From contig NZ_JAQGCZ010000004.1 of NCBI RefSeq assembly GCF_027706845.1, positions 372,001 to 436,000 on the forward strand: a DNA stretch of 64,000 nt, read 5' to 3'. The notes below the pieces were generated by a model. It ran no database searches. It saw nothing but the letters and a program-made list of their open reading frames with translations, and was not told where the DNA came from. Shown here one piece after another: positions 52,877 through 61,404 of this stretch (within the stretch, counting starts at the first letter, position 1; the number at the start of each line of letters is the position of its first letter). This DNA comes from Mycolicibacterium sp. BiH015 (GTDB lineage: Bacteria > Actinomycetota > Actinomycetes > Mycobacteriales > Mycobacteriaceae). The translations under genes and the position numbers were made by a program.

Positions 52877-53776
52877 TCAGAAGTATCGCGGGAACGGTGA
52901 CCAGTCGGGGTCGCGCTTCTCCAGGAAAGCGTCGCGTCCCTCGACGGCCTCGTCGGTCATGTAGGCCAGCCGCGTCGCTTCGCCGGCGAACAGCTGCTGG
53001 CCCACCAGGCCGTCGTCGAGCAGGTTGAACGCGTACTTCAGCATCCGGATCGCCTGCGGCGACTTGCCGTTGATCTCCAAAGCCCATTGCAGCGCCACGA
53101 TTTCCAGATCCGCGTGATCGACAACCTCGTTGACCGCGCCCATCGCGTGCATCTGCTCGGCGGTGTAAGGCCGGCCGAGGAAGAAGATCTCGCGCGCGAA
53201 CTTCTGCCCCACCTGCCGGGCGAGGTAGGCCGACCCGTAGCCGCCGTCGAACGAGCCGACGTCGGCGTCGGTCTGCTTGAAGCGCGCGTGCTCGCGCGAG
53301 GCCAGCGTCAGGTCGCACACCACGTGCAGCGAATGCCCACCGCCGGCGGCCCACCCGTTGACCAGGCAGATGACGGGCTTGGGCATGAAGCGGATCAGCC
53401 GTTGCACCTCCAGGATGTGCAGCCTGCCCGCGCGTGCCGGGTCGACGCTCTCGGCGGTCTCACCGGATGCGTACTGGTAGCCGCTGCGGCCGCGGATGCG
53501 CTGGTCGCCGCCGGAGCAGAACGCCCATCCGCCGTCCTTGGGCGACGGACCGTTCCCGGTCAGCAGCACCACCCCCACGTCCGACGACATCCGGGCGTGG
53601 TCGATCACGCGGTACAGCTCGTCGACGGTGTGCGGGCGGAACGCGTTGCGCACCTCGGGACGGTCGAATGCGACCCGAACGGTCGGCTGGTCCAGGGCGC
53701 GGTGGTAGGTGATGTCGGTGAGGTCGTCGAAGCCGGCGACCGGCTCCCACAGGCTGGCGTCGAACGGATTGCTCAC
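52877..53776 (-). CDS. menB: 1,4-dihydroxy-2-naphthoyl-CoA synthase
   Basis: The 299-aa crotonase-fold enzyme cyclises OSB-CoA in menaquinone synthesis. The oxyanion-hole and substrate loop FCSGGDQRIRGRSGYQY and VNGWAAGGGHSLHVVCDLTL (20 residues) are diagnostic of MenB, with GSFDGGYGSAYLARQVGQKF later. GTG start 53776. Same strand as the Ddn-like gene upstream. Confidence 0.96.
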   Translation of the reverse strand: MSNPFDASLWEPVAGFDDLTDITYHRALDQPTVRVAFDRPEVRNAFRPHTVDELYRVIDHARMSSDVGVVLLTGNGPSPKDGGWAFCSGGDQRIRGRSGYQYASGETAESVDPARAGRLHILEVQRLIRFMPKPVICLVNGWAAGGGHSLHVVCDLTLASREHARFKQTDADVGSFDGGYGSAYLARQVGQKFAREIFFLGRPYTAEQMHAMGAVNEVVDHADLEIVALQWALEINGKSPQAIRMLKYAFNLLDDGLVGQQLFAGEATRLAYMTDEAVEGRDAFLEKRDPDWSPFPRYF

Positions 53777-53780
53777 AACG

Positions 53781-54224
53781 TCAAACAGTATCGAAGCGGA
53801 ACACCGGGCAGCGTCCGGCCAGTGACTCGAACTCGTCGGGGTTCGGGCCGGTCACCAGTCCGGCGTTCTTCATGAAGCCCACGCCGGTCGGGACCAGTAT
53901 CGGGAACTGGCGCAGCAGTGGGCGGGCCTCCTCAACGGGCAGCTCGACCATCCGCACCCGCTCGCGGGTCCTGCCGCGCACGAGCACCGCGTCGGGGTTG
54001 GCCTGGGCGTTGCGCACCCAGTCCGAACCCGGCAGCCCCCCGACGACATAGCGCCGTCCGTCGACCTCGAACGGCGTGATGGGGGTTGACCGGGGCTGGC
54101 CGGACTTGCGGCCCGTCACCTCCAGCACTACCGGCCCGTCCTTGAGCAGGCCGGTCTTGTTGACGGCGATCATCGCCTTGTTCACATACTTGAGCCACCA
54201 CGGCGGCCGGATCCGCTCTGCCAT
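53781..54224 (-). CDS. F420-dependent nitroreductase (DUF385/Ddn) family protein
   Basis: The 147-aa protein has VLEVTGRKSGQPRSTPITPF and GGLPGSDWVRNAQANPDAVL (20 residues), the deazaflavin-binding pattern of Ddn-type proteins. It ends 5 bp before the menB start, so the two genes are probably one transcript. Ddn-like enzymes reduce menaquinone analogues, which would fit a place beside menB, but this is inference. Confidence 0.85.
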   Translation of the reverse strand: MAERIRPPWWLKYVNKAMIAVNKTGLLKDGPVVLEVTGRKSGQPRSTPITPFEVDGRRYVVGGLPGSDWVRNAQANPDAVLVRGRTRERVRMVELPVEEARPLLRQFPILVPTGVGFMKNAGLVTGPNPDEFESLAGRCPVFRFDTV

Positions 54225-54234
54225 GGTCTCGAAG

Positions 54235-54921
54235 TTACAGCCGGATCCCGTGCGCCCACAGCGCCGCGACCAGCCCGTCCTTGCGGTCCCGCGTGGGCAG
54301 CGGGTCGACGAGTGCGAACGCGCAGCCGAGCGCGCGGGCGCCGCCGTCGGCTTCGTCGCTGTCGCCGACCATCAGCGCACGGTCGGCCGCCACACCGAGC
54401 CGATCGAGCGCCGCCTGAAAGATCGCTGGATCAGGCTTGACGGCGCCCACTTCGAACGACAACACGAACTCGTCGACCGTGCCGACTCCGGTGAACGCCG
54501 GCCGCAGATCGAACGCGATGTTGGACACCACGGCCGTCTTGACGCCCCGACGCTGCAGTCCGGCGAGCACCGTCGCGGTGTCGGGGTACGGCGTCCAGCA
54601 GGCCGGGTCGATCACCTTGCTGTACAACGCTTCCGCGTGATGACGTGCCAGACCGGATTCGCGAAGGACGTGCAGGTAGGCCTCGCGGTGCAGGTGCGGC
54701 GCGAGGTCTCGATTCATCCAGGCCTCCAGCGCCTCGGGCGTCATCGAGACCGACCGGCCGGTGGGCGCTGTCAGTCGGCGCATCAGTTCGGCTTGGACGT
54801 GCCCGTCGACTTCGCGGCTCTCGTCGGTGTCGAGCGTCATTCCCTCGAACCAGCTCTCGTCTTCCTCCAGCCGGAACAGGGTGCCGGAGAAGTCGAACAA
54901 CACCGCGTCCAGTTCACTCAC
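54235..54921 (-). CDS. HAD-superfamily hydrolase
   Basis: The 228-aa HAD protein has motif I LFDFSGTLFRLEEDESW (nucleophile Asp; Ser instead of the usual Asp-Gly at the third position), VVSNIAFDLRP (motif II), VGAVKPDPAIFQAAL and GDSDEADGGARALG (motif IV). GTG 54921 chosen. Substrate unknown, probably a small phosphate ester. It is divergent from the GT2 cluster. Confidence 0.82.
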   Translation of the reverse strand: MSELDAVLFDFSGTLFRLEEDESWFEGMTLDTDESREVDGHVQAELMRRLTAPTGRSVSMTPEALEAWMNRDLAPHLHREAYLHVLRESGLARHHAEALYSKVIDPACWTPYPDTATVLAGLQRRGVKTAVVSNIAFDLRPAFTGVGTVDEFVLSFEVGAVKPDPAIFQAALDRLGVAADRALMVGDSDEADGGARALGCAFALVDPLPTRDRKDGLVAALWAHGIRL

Positions 54922-54972
54922 CCCACCATCCTGCCAGGTGTGAAAACTTCGCTGAGTGGCTAAATACCGTCC

Positions 54973-55698
54973 ATGACTTCGTTTGGCGCACCCTTCGGCC
55001 AGGTCGTCGTGGTGGTGCCGGCGCACAACGAGCGGGAGCACCTCCCGCAGTGTCTGCGGGCGCTGACGACGGCAGGTCTGTGCGTGCCGATGCCGGTCAC
55101 CATCGTCGTCGTGCTGGATGCCTGTGACGACAACAGCGAGATGCTCGCCGGGCAGTTCGGACCGGACGTCCACTTCATCTCCGTCGACGCAGGCAACGTC
55201 GGCGCCGCGCGGGCTGCCGGTTTCGAGTACGCACGCACTCTGTGCAGCGACGAGCAGACCGACGGCACCTGGTACGCGACGACCGACGCCGACAGCGCGG
55301 TCGACGCCGACTGGCTGGTGCGAATGGTCTCGGCGGGCGCCGACATGGTCCTCGGTGTCGTACGGGTACCTACGTGGCGCAACTTCTCACCCGCTGTGAT
55401 GCGTCGCTACATGCGTGACTATTGGACCCCGGGCCCAGGTCACCGTCACGTTCACGGCGCCAACATGGGTTTCCGCGCCGATCTCTACTGGGGTGTCGGC
55501 GGATTCCGCGCGTTGCCCACGGGCGAGGATGTCGAGCTCGTCGAGCGTTTCGAGCGGGCCGGGCTGTCCATCCACCGCGACCGGGACCTGTCGGTGGCGA
55601 CGTCCGACCGGAGCGACGCTCGCGCGCCCGGGGGTTTCGCCCAGCACCTGAGGAAGTTGTCGCGTGCTCCGCGAACGAGCAATGCGAAAGCCTCGTGA
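54973..55698 (+). CDS. GT2-family glycosyltransferase of the NodS-like cluster
   Basis: The 241-aa GT-A protein has VVVVVPAHNEREHLPQCLRA (20 residues), ATTDADSAVD (DxD metal motif) and a LPTGEDVELVERFERAG catalytic-base segment. It lacks membrane helices. First gene of four overlapping genes; the stop overlaps the next start (GTGA). Confidence 0.88.
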   Translation: MTSFGAPFGQVVVVVPAHNEREHLPQCLRALTTAGLCVPMPVTIVVVLDACDDNSEMLAGQFGPDVHFISVDAGNVGAARAAGFEYARTLCSDEQTDGTWYATTDADSAVDADWLVRMVSAGADMVLGVVRVPTWRNFSPAVMRRYMRDYWTPGPGHRHVHGANMGFRADLYWGVGGFRALPTGEDVELVERFERAGLSIHRDRDLSVATSDRSDARAPGGFAQHLRKLSRAPRTSNAKAS

Positions 55699-56636
55699 GC
55701 GCTGCGCTCGTCAGGAACTGGCTCACCACGGGGAAGCTCGATCTTCCGCTACCCGGTGATGGACAGACGGCGCAGCGCTGGCAGCGTCTGGCCGAGTTGA
55801 CCCAGACCGACATCACCGCCGGTCGACTCGCCGAGGCGCACGCCGACGCGGTCGCAATCCTCGCCGAACTCCAGGGACCCTCGCCGTCGCCGCGGCAGTG
55901 GTGGGGTGTCTGGGCCGCTGAGTCGGGCGAAGCGGTACTGACCGCAACCCGGGTCGGCGACAAGGTGCTGCTCGACGGCACGAAGGTGTGGTGCTCGGGG
56001 GCAGGGTTGTGCACACACACTCTGGTCACGGCCCGCGTGTCGGCAGATGAGCGCGGGCTGTTCGCCGTCGATCTCAACGCCCACGGGGTGCGTCCGCTGC
56101 CCAGCAGATGGCGTCATGCGGGGATGGCAGAATCCGACACGCGCTCAGTGCAATTCACCGCAACACCGGCCGTACCGGTCGGCTCGCCGGGGCAGTATCT
56201 GTCGCGACCCGGCTTCTGGCACGGGGCGGCCGGGGTCGCGGCCTGCTGGCTCGGTGGTGCCCGTGCCGTCGCCGCTGCGCTCTACGACCGCGTGAAGTCG
56301 GGCAGGGCAGATGCGCATACGTCGGCACATCTGGGCGCCGTCGATGCGTCGCTGGCCTCCGCCGCCGCATTGTTGAACGCGGTGGCCGACGAGTTCGACG
56401 CAGATCGGCTGAACCGCACCGGCCGAGCTGAGCTGCTGGCGCGGAGGGTCCGTGCTGCGGTCGAGAACGCGGTGGACGAAACGCTCGACAGAACTGCACG
56501 CGCGCTGGGCCCCTCGCCGCTGTGCATGGATCCTGCCCATTCTCGACGGGTCGCCGATCTGTCGATCTATGTCCGGCAGAGCCATGCGGAGCGCGATCTG
56601 GAACGGCTCGGAGTGATAACGGCGGGTGCCTCATGA
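55695..56636 (+). CDS. Acyl-CoA-dehydrogenase-like flavoprotein (short)
   Basis: The 313-aa protein has an acyl-CoA-dehydrogenase pattern in its middle (VWCSGAGLCTHTLVTARV) and helical C-terminal half, but is shorter than the ~380 aa norm, starting near the second helix of the N-terminal domain. The catalytic Glu region is not obvious. GTGA overlap with the GT2, ATGA with the deacetylase. Such truncated members may act on unusual substrates. Confidence 0.75.
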   Translation: MSAALVRNWLTTGKLDLPLPGDGQTAQRWQRLAELTQTDITAGRLAEAHADAVAILAELQGPSPSPRQWWGVWAAESGEAVLTATRVGDKVLLDGTKVWCSGAGLCTHTLVTARVSADERGLFAVDLNAHGVRPLPSRWRHAGMAESDTRSVQFTATPAVPVGSPGQYLSRPGFWHGAAGVAACWLGGARAVAAALYDRVKSGRADAHTSAHLGAVDASLASAAALLNAVADEFDADRLNRTGRAELLARRVRAAVENAVDETLDRTARALGPSPLCMDPAHSRRVADLSIYVRQSHAERDLERLGVITAGAS

Positions 56637-57400
56637 CGATCTCACATGTCAGCAACACCGAGCGGATGGCCGAGAGCCCGCTGTCGGGTGGCGGCACGCC
56701 CGCGGAGGTCTGGGCGGGCGCCGGGTTGCAGTTTCCGGGGCTCGATCTGACAGGGTGCCGAGAGCTGGTGATTGTGGGCGCGCACCCCGACGACGAGACG
56801 CTCGGGTTCGGTGCTGCGGCAGCGCTGCTGGCCGCCTCGGGTGTGCGGGTGCAGATTGTGTCGGCGAGCGACGGCGGAGCCGCGTTTCCGGAATACTCTC
56901 TGCTGCAACGCTATCAACTGGAGCGAACGCGCCGCGCGGAGCTGCAGCGGGCCGCGTGCGTGCTCGGCCTGCCCCCACCGATCAGCCTCGGCCTGCCGGA
57001 CGGGGACATCGCCCTCCACGAGCAGCGGCTGACGGACCTGCTCCACGAGATCCTCGTGACCAAGCCGCCGGGCACCTGGTGTGCGGCGACGTGGCGTGGG
57101 GACGGGCACCCCGATCACGAAGCGGTGGGCCGCGCCGCAGCGACCGCCGCGGCCTACACCGGAGCCACGCTCGTCGAATACCCGGTGTGGATGTGGCACT
57201 GGGCGCGTCCCGGCGACGTCGCCGTACCGTGGGATCGCACCTTCGCGGTACCGTCCACACCCGCCACGGTCGAACGCAAAATGCTTGCAGCGCAATGCTT
57301 CCAAAGTCAGTTCGTGCCGCAGGCACCCGGAGGGCAGCCGGTGCTTCCGGCTTACCTGCTGCCCCGGTTGCTGACCGTCGGCGAGGTGGTCTTCTGCTGA
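56633..57400 (+). CDS. PIG-L-family N-deacetylase
   Basis: The 255-aa protein has AHPDDETLGFG (metal motif, near 42), GDGHPDHEAVGRAA (second metal site, near 160) of PIG-L/LmbE deacetylases such as MshB, which remove N-acetyl groups from GlcNAc conjugates. It lies between the acyl-CoA-dehydrogenase-like and NodS-like genes. Its stop TGA overlaps CTG of the next gene. Confidence 0.9.
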   Translation: MTISHVSNTERMAESPLSGGGTPAEVWAGAGLQFPGLDLTGCRELVIVGAHPDDETLGFGAAAALLAASGVRVQIVSASDGGAAFPEYSLLQRYQLERTRRAELQRAACVLGLPPPISLGLPDGDIALHEQRLTDLLHEILVTKPPGTWCAATWRGDGHPDHEAVGRAAATAAAYTGATLVEYPVWMWHWARPGDVAVPWDRTFAVPSTPATVERKMLAAQCFQSQFVPQAPGGQPVLPAYLLPRLLTVGEVVFC

Positions 57401-58020
57401 CGTCGCGGCTACCGGACAGCTTCTTCGATCACATGTATGCAGAAGCGGCGGATCCGTGGGAGCTTGAGTCACGGTGGTACGAGCAGCGCAAGTATGCGAT
57501 CACGACTGCGCTGCTGCCGTTTTCGCGCTACCGGCTGGCCTTCGAACCGGGCTGCTCCGTCGGGGTGCTCACCGAGGAACTGGTCAAGCGGTGTGACCAC
57601 GTGGTCAGCACCGACGTCAGCGTCGCCGCGTTGGAGGCCGCGCACCGCAGACTGGCGGCGCACGGGATCAGGGACCGGGTGACGCTGCTGCGCGGATCCC
57701 TCGACAATCCCTGGCCACCAGGGCCGTTCGACCTCGTCATGCTCTCCGAGGTGTGCTACTACCTGCAGCCCGCCACGCTGCGGCAGGTGCTGGACCGCGA
57801 AGTTCCCCGCCTCGCACCCACCGCCACCGTGGTCGCGGCGCACTGGCGTCACGACGTCGCCGAGTACCCGATGAACGGCGACCACGCCAACGACGTCATC
57901 GGCGCCACCGAGGGCCTGCACCACCTGGGTGGCTATCGCGACGCCGATGTCGTGATCGATGTGTTCGACAACTGCGGCGGTGTGTCCGTAGCCGCCCGCA
58001 CCGCAGTCCCCGGCGCATAG
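57397..58020 (+). CDS. NodS-like SAM-dependent methyltransferase, likely CTG start
   Basis: The 207-aa protein matches the NodS pattern: DSFFDHMYAEAADPWELESR (20 residues), YEQRKYAI and motif I FEPGCSVGVLTEELVKRC, then TDVSVAALEAA. NodS N-methylates the deacetylated sugar in rhizobial Nod factors. From CTG 57397 the overlap with the PIG-L stop is CTGA; ATG 57433 would remove 12 conserved-looking residues, so I prefer CTG. No ATG, GTG or TTG lies between. Confidence 0.8.
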   Translation: MTSRLPDSFFDHMYAEAADPWELESRWYEQRKYAITTALLPFSRYRLAFEPGCSVGVLTEELVKRCDHVVSTDVSVAALEAAHRRLAAHGIRDRVTLLRGSLDNPWPPGPFDLVMLSEVCYYLQPATLRQVLDREVPRLAPTATVVAAHWRHDVAEYPMNGDHANDVIGATEGLHHLGGYRDADVVIDVFDNCGGVSVAARTAVPGA

Positions 58021-58034
58021 ACGTTCCTTCGCAC

Positions 58035-58097
58035 CGCGAGCGCGCGTGTCTGCACGCCGACGCGCCGCAAATCGTGTACTGCTAGCGCGCACTCGCG
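58035..58097. repeat. Intergenic CG-rich palindrome, family B copy 2
   Basis: CGCGAGCGCGCG (58035-58046) and the block TGTCTGCACGCCGAC match copy 1 at 43631 exactly. The right arm GCGCGCACTCGCG (58085-58097) has one base inserted, so pairing is less perfect. It separates the convergent ends of the NodS-like gene and the sigma factor gene. Confidence 0.85.
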
Positions 58098-58110
58098 CCC
58101 CGCGCCAGCG

Positions 58111-59370
58111 TCATTCGTCTCGCGCTGTATCGGCTTTGCGCCGCAATACGTCTCGCTCTCGGTCATTGTCCGTCAACCCGGCCGCCCGCTCGAACTCGTC
58201 AGCTGCCTCACGCGACCGTCCCATCCTGGCGAGCAGCTCCCCGCGGACACTGGGTACGAGGTGTGATCCGTCGAGGCCCTCGATCGCGTCGACGATCACC
58301 AGGGCCGCGGCCGGTCCGCGTGCGGGATCGGCCATCGCCACGGCGATCGCGCGGTTGAGCTCGACGACCGGCGACGGCGAGAGCCGCAGAAGCGCGTCGT
58401 ACAGGGTGACGATGCGGGCCCAGTCGGTGTCGGCGTAGGTGGGTGCGGTGGCGTGGCATTCCGCCAGCGCGGCCTGCAGCGAGTAGTATCCCCAGCCGAT
58501 ACCGTTGTCCTGCAGCACATCCGATGCGCGCTGCAGCATGTCGACCCCCCGCTGAATCTGCGCCCGGTCCCATGCCGTGCGGTTTTGATCCTCGAGGAGG
58601 ATCGGTCGTCCGTCCCTGTCGGTGCGGGCTCGCAACCGTGACGACTGGAACTCCATCAGTGCCACCAGCCCGAGCACCTCGGCCTCGTCGGGCGTCAGCG
58701 CAGCCAGAACGCGACCCAGACGCAAAGCCTCACTGCACAATTCGTCGCGAACCCAGCGGTGACCAGACGACGCCGAGTAGCCCTCGTTGAACACCAGGTA
58801 GATGACGCTGAGCACCGCCGACAGCCGAGCGGGAAAGTCCGACCGGTCGGGGACTTCGAACGGCACCCCGGTCAACGCCTTCTTCGCCCGCACAATGCGC
58901 TGCGCCACCGTTGATTTCGGCACCAGGAAGGCCTTGGCGATCTCCTCTGTCGTCAATCCGCCGACAACGCGCAGGGTCAACGCGATCTGGTTCTCCCGCG
59001 ACAGCGTCGGGTGCGCCGACATGAAGATCAGGCGCAGCACGTCATCGTCGATGCGGTCGGGATCCCAGGCGTCGTCCACATGGTCTTCGAGGTCGCGTGC
59101 CATCATCGCGTACTTGGCGTCGAGTGTCTCCTGACGCCGCCAGAGATCGATCGCCTTGCGTTTGGCAACGGTGGTCAGCCACGCACCGGGATTGCGGGGA
59201 ACACCGCTGGAGGGCCACTGCGTGAGCGCGTCGATCAACGCTTCCTGCGCCAGGTCTTCGGCCAGACCGATGTCTCCGACTGTTCGGGTCAGCGTGGCGA
59301 CGATCTTGGCGGCTTCCATCCGCCACACCGCATCGACGGTCCGTTGCAAATCTGCTGCGCTGGCGGACAC
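58111..59370 (-). CDS. ECF-type RNA polymerase sigma factor with C-terminal extension (ECF42-like)
   Basis: The 419-aa protein has a sigma2 region (DLAQEALIDALTQWP), sigma4 (LTTEEIAKAFLVPKSTVAQR) and a ~200-residue C-terminal helical domain rich in TPR-like pairs (LALAxxR pattern; ALLRLSPSPVVELNRAIAVA, 20 residues). Sigma factors of the ECF42 group have this extension and usually sit next to YCII/DGPF genes; the DGPF gene here is ~3.7 kb away. GTG 59370 start. Targets unknown. Confidence 0.85.
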   Translation of the reverse strand: MSASAADLQRTVDAVWRMEAAKIVATLTRTVGDIGLAEDLAQEALIDALTQWPSSGVPRNPGAWLTTVAKRKAIDLWRRQETLDAKYAMMARDLEDHVDDAWDPDRIDDDVLRLIFMSAHPTLSRENQIALTLRVVGGLTTEEIAKAFLVPKSTVAQRIVRAKKALTGVPFEVPDRSDFPARLSAVLSVIYLVFNEGYSASSGHRWVRDELCSEALRLGRVLAALTPDEAEVLGLVALMEFQSSRLRARTDRDGRPILLEDQNRTAWDRAQIQRGVDMLQRASDVLQDNGIGWGYYSLQAALAECHATAPTYADTDWARIVTLYDALLRLSPSPVVELNRAIAVAMADPARGPAAALVIVDAIEGLDGSHLVPSVRGELLARMGRSREAADEFERAAGLTDNDRERDVLRRKADTARDE

Positions 59371-59386
59371 CGCCCCATTGTGCCGG

Positions 59387-60604
59387 TCAGACGTAGCGTG
59401 CGCGCCCGGCCATCGCCCCAGCGACGATCTGTACGGCATAGACAGCCAGGAACATCGCCCACGGGACCGTCCATCCGTGCGACACGTCGTGCAACAAGCC
59501 GAACAGGAACGGGCCCGCTCCCGCGATGAGATATCCGAATCCCTGGGCCATGCTCGACAGTTGGGCGGTGTCGGCGGCGGTGCGGGCGCGCAGGCCGATG
59601 ACCGTCAGTGCCATCGAGAACGCGCTCATGCCGATACCGATGAGCACACTCCACAGCAGCGGCTGCGCGCCGGGTGCGACCATCAGCCCAACCGCACCCG
59701 CGAAGCCGAAGACGCCGACACCGACGATCCACCCGCTCTGTCCCGGTTGCCGCGCTGCCAGTGGCGCGAGAATCAACGACAGCGGCACGCCGATCAGCGA
59801 TGTGAGCCCGACGAGGAGCCCGGCATGCACCTTGTCGACCCCGCTGTCGATGAAAACTTCGGGTAGCCAACCCATCACGACGTAGGCCATGAACGCCTGA
59901 CTGCCGAAGAACAGCGTGACGGTCCAGGCCAGCGGGTTGCGCAACAGCGAGCGCCGCCCGCCGGCGTCGGCGGACTGCGCCGCCCATGCCCCACGGTGCC
60001 GCCGCGTCGCCGGAATCCACACTGCCAGTGCCAGGAACGAGATCGCCGCCCATGCGGCCAGCGCGGCGCGCCAGCCACCGAGCGGATTCTCCAGGCCGGG
60101 AGTCAGCGCCGATCCGAGGGCGCCGCCGCCTTGAAGTGCCGCGGTGTAGATGCCGGTCATCAGGCCGATGCGGGCCGGAAACGATCCTTTGATGACGACG
60201 GGGATCAGCACATTGGCCAGGGCGATCCCGGCGCAGGCGATGAGCGTGGCACCGATGACGAGCGCAGAGCCGCCGACGACCCGCAGTGCCAGGCCCGCGG
60301 TCAGCGCGACCATCGCCGCCGAAATCGTCCGGCCGAGACCGATCCGTGCCGCCAGCCATGGCGCGGCGAGCCCCGCGCCCGCGAAGCACAGCGCGGGAAC
60401 GGTGGTCAGCAGGCCCGCCCAGGTCGCCGACACCGACAGCTCGGCACGCATATCGCCGAGCATCGTGGCGACGCTGGTCACAGCCGGGCGCAGGTTGAGT
60501 GCGGTCAGCACGACGGCCACCGCGAGCAGTGCACCGCCGGCGGCGGGAGGTACCTGGCGGGACTCGGGTGCGGCCACAACGAAGTCCTGCCGTTCGGTAC
60601 GCAT
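59387..60604 (-). CDS. MFS transporter, CynX/NimT family
   Basis: The 405-aa protein has twelve predicted helices and the opening ALNLRPAVTSVATMLGDMR segment near 40 (20 residues) seen in the CynX/NimT cyanate/nitroimidazole-type exporters. ATG 60604, divergent from a GntR regulator, suggesting the two are a regulated pair. Substrate unknown. Confidence 0.85.
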   Translation of the reverse strand: MRTERQDFVVAAPESRQVPPAAGGALLAVAVVLTALNLRPAVTSVATMLGDMRAELSVSATWAGLLTTVPALCFAGAGLAAPWLAARIGLGRTISAAMVALTAGLALRVVGGSALVIGATLIACAGIALANVLIPVVIKGSFPARIGLMTGIYTAALQGGGALGSALTPGLENPLGGWRAALAAWAAISFLALAVWIPATRRHRGAWAAQSADAGGRRSLLRNPLAWTVTLFFGSQAFMAYVVMGWLPEVFIDSGVDKVHAGLLVGLTSLIGVPLSLILAPLAARQPGQSGWIVGVGVFGFAGAVGLMVAPGAQPLLWSVLIGIGMSAFSMALTVIGLRARTAADTAQLSSMAQGFGYLIAGAGPFLFGLLHDVSHGWTVPWAMFLAVYAVQIVAGAMAGRARYV

Positions 60605-60616
60605 ATTGCTACGGTG

Positions 60617-60635
60617 CCATACATCCCATGATTGG
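60617..60635. promoter_or_regulatory. Operator-like palindrome in the MFS/GntR divergent region
   Basis: CCATACATCCCATGATTGG is an imperfect palindrome CCA-nn-CAT-nnn-ATG-nn-TGG lying in the 47 bp between the two start codons. Divergent GntR genes often bind one such site to repress both promoters. Only the symmetry and position support this. Confidence 0.4.
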
Positions 60636-60651
60636 TTGAAAGGGGTTTCGT

Positions 60652-61326
60652 GTGCCGTTGAGCACAGCACGCCGCGCCGGCCTGGTCGACCAGGTCATCG
60701 AGCAGATCCGGCAGGCCGTCACCAGCGGGGAGTGGCCGATCGGGCGCCGCATACCCAACGAGACCGTGCTCGTCGAACAGCTCGGCGTCGGCCGGAACAC
60801 CGTCAGGGAAGCCGTGCGCGCGCTGTCGCACGCCGGCATCCTCGAAGTCCGCCAGGGCGACGGCACCTACGTGCGCGCCACCAGCGAGGTGTCGGGAGCG
60901 CTGCGCAGACTGTGCGGAGCCGAACTGCGCGAGATCCTCGAGGTCCGGCGTGCCCTCGAGGTGGAGGGCGCGCGCCTGGCCGCCGCCAACCGCACCGCCG
61001 ACGACGTCGCCGAACTACGTGCCCTGCTGCAGCGCACCGATGACTGCCCCGACACCGAAGCGTTCGCCCGCGCCGACGCCGAATTCCACCTCGCCGTCGT
61101 GCGCGCCTCGGGCAACCGCATCCTGACCGAGCTCTACCGGGGCCTCATCGAGACGGTCACCGCCAGCGTCGCGACGACGCACGAGGGTCCGGTGAAAGTA
61201 CTCGACCACGGGGTGCTGATCGACCAGATCGCGTCCGGTGACGTCGACCGCGCCGGACGCACTGCCGGCGAACTGCTGGACGGACTTCTCGCCGGCGTTC
61301 CGTCCTGCGGCGGCTCAGCCGACTGA
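60652..61326 (+). CDS. GntR-family transcriptional regulator (FadR/FCD type)
   Basis: The 224-aa protein has an N-terminal winged helix (LVDQVIEQIRQAVTSGEWPI, NETVLVEQLGVGRNTVREAV) and a C-terminal FCD-type helical domain with metal-ligand-like residues (DAEFHLAVVRASGNRILTEL, 20 residues). GTG start. Its stop codon sits at the edge of the first unit of the tandem palindrome array. Confidence 0.92.
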   Translation: MPLSTARRAGLVDQVIEQIRQAVTSGEWPIGRRIPNETVLVEQLGVGRNTVREAVRALSHAGILEVRQGDGTYVRATSEVSGALRRLCGAELREILEVRRALEVEGARLAAANRTADDVAELRALLQRTDDCPDTEAFARADAEFHLAVVRASGNRILTELYRGLIETVTASVATTHEGPVKVLDHGVLIDQIASGDVDRAGRTAGELLDGLLAGVPSCGGSAD

Positions 61327-61404
61327 AGCCCAATTGTCGGCTCAGCCGACTGAAGCCCAATTGTCGGCTCAGCCGACTGAAGCCCAATTGTCGGCTCAGC
61401 CGAC
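61309..61404. repeat. 27-bp tandem array of palindromes, family C copy 2 (opposite orientation)
   Basis: GTCGGCTCAGCCGAC occurs at 61336-61350, 61363-61377 and 61390-61404, with an imperfect first copy at 61309-61323, exactly every 27 bp. On the other strand the spacer (CAATTGGGCTTCA) resembles that of the array at 25464. The GntR stop and the convergent fadD8 stop (61396-61398) both lie inside it. Confidence 0.95.

Noticed and set aside
61157-61387. Minus-strand frame with repeated FSRLSRQLG peptide
   Set aside because: It is a translation of the palindrome array and the antisense of the GntR gene.
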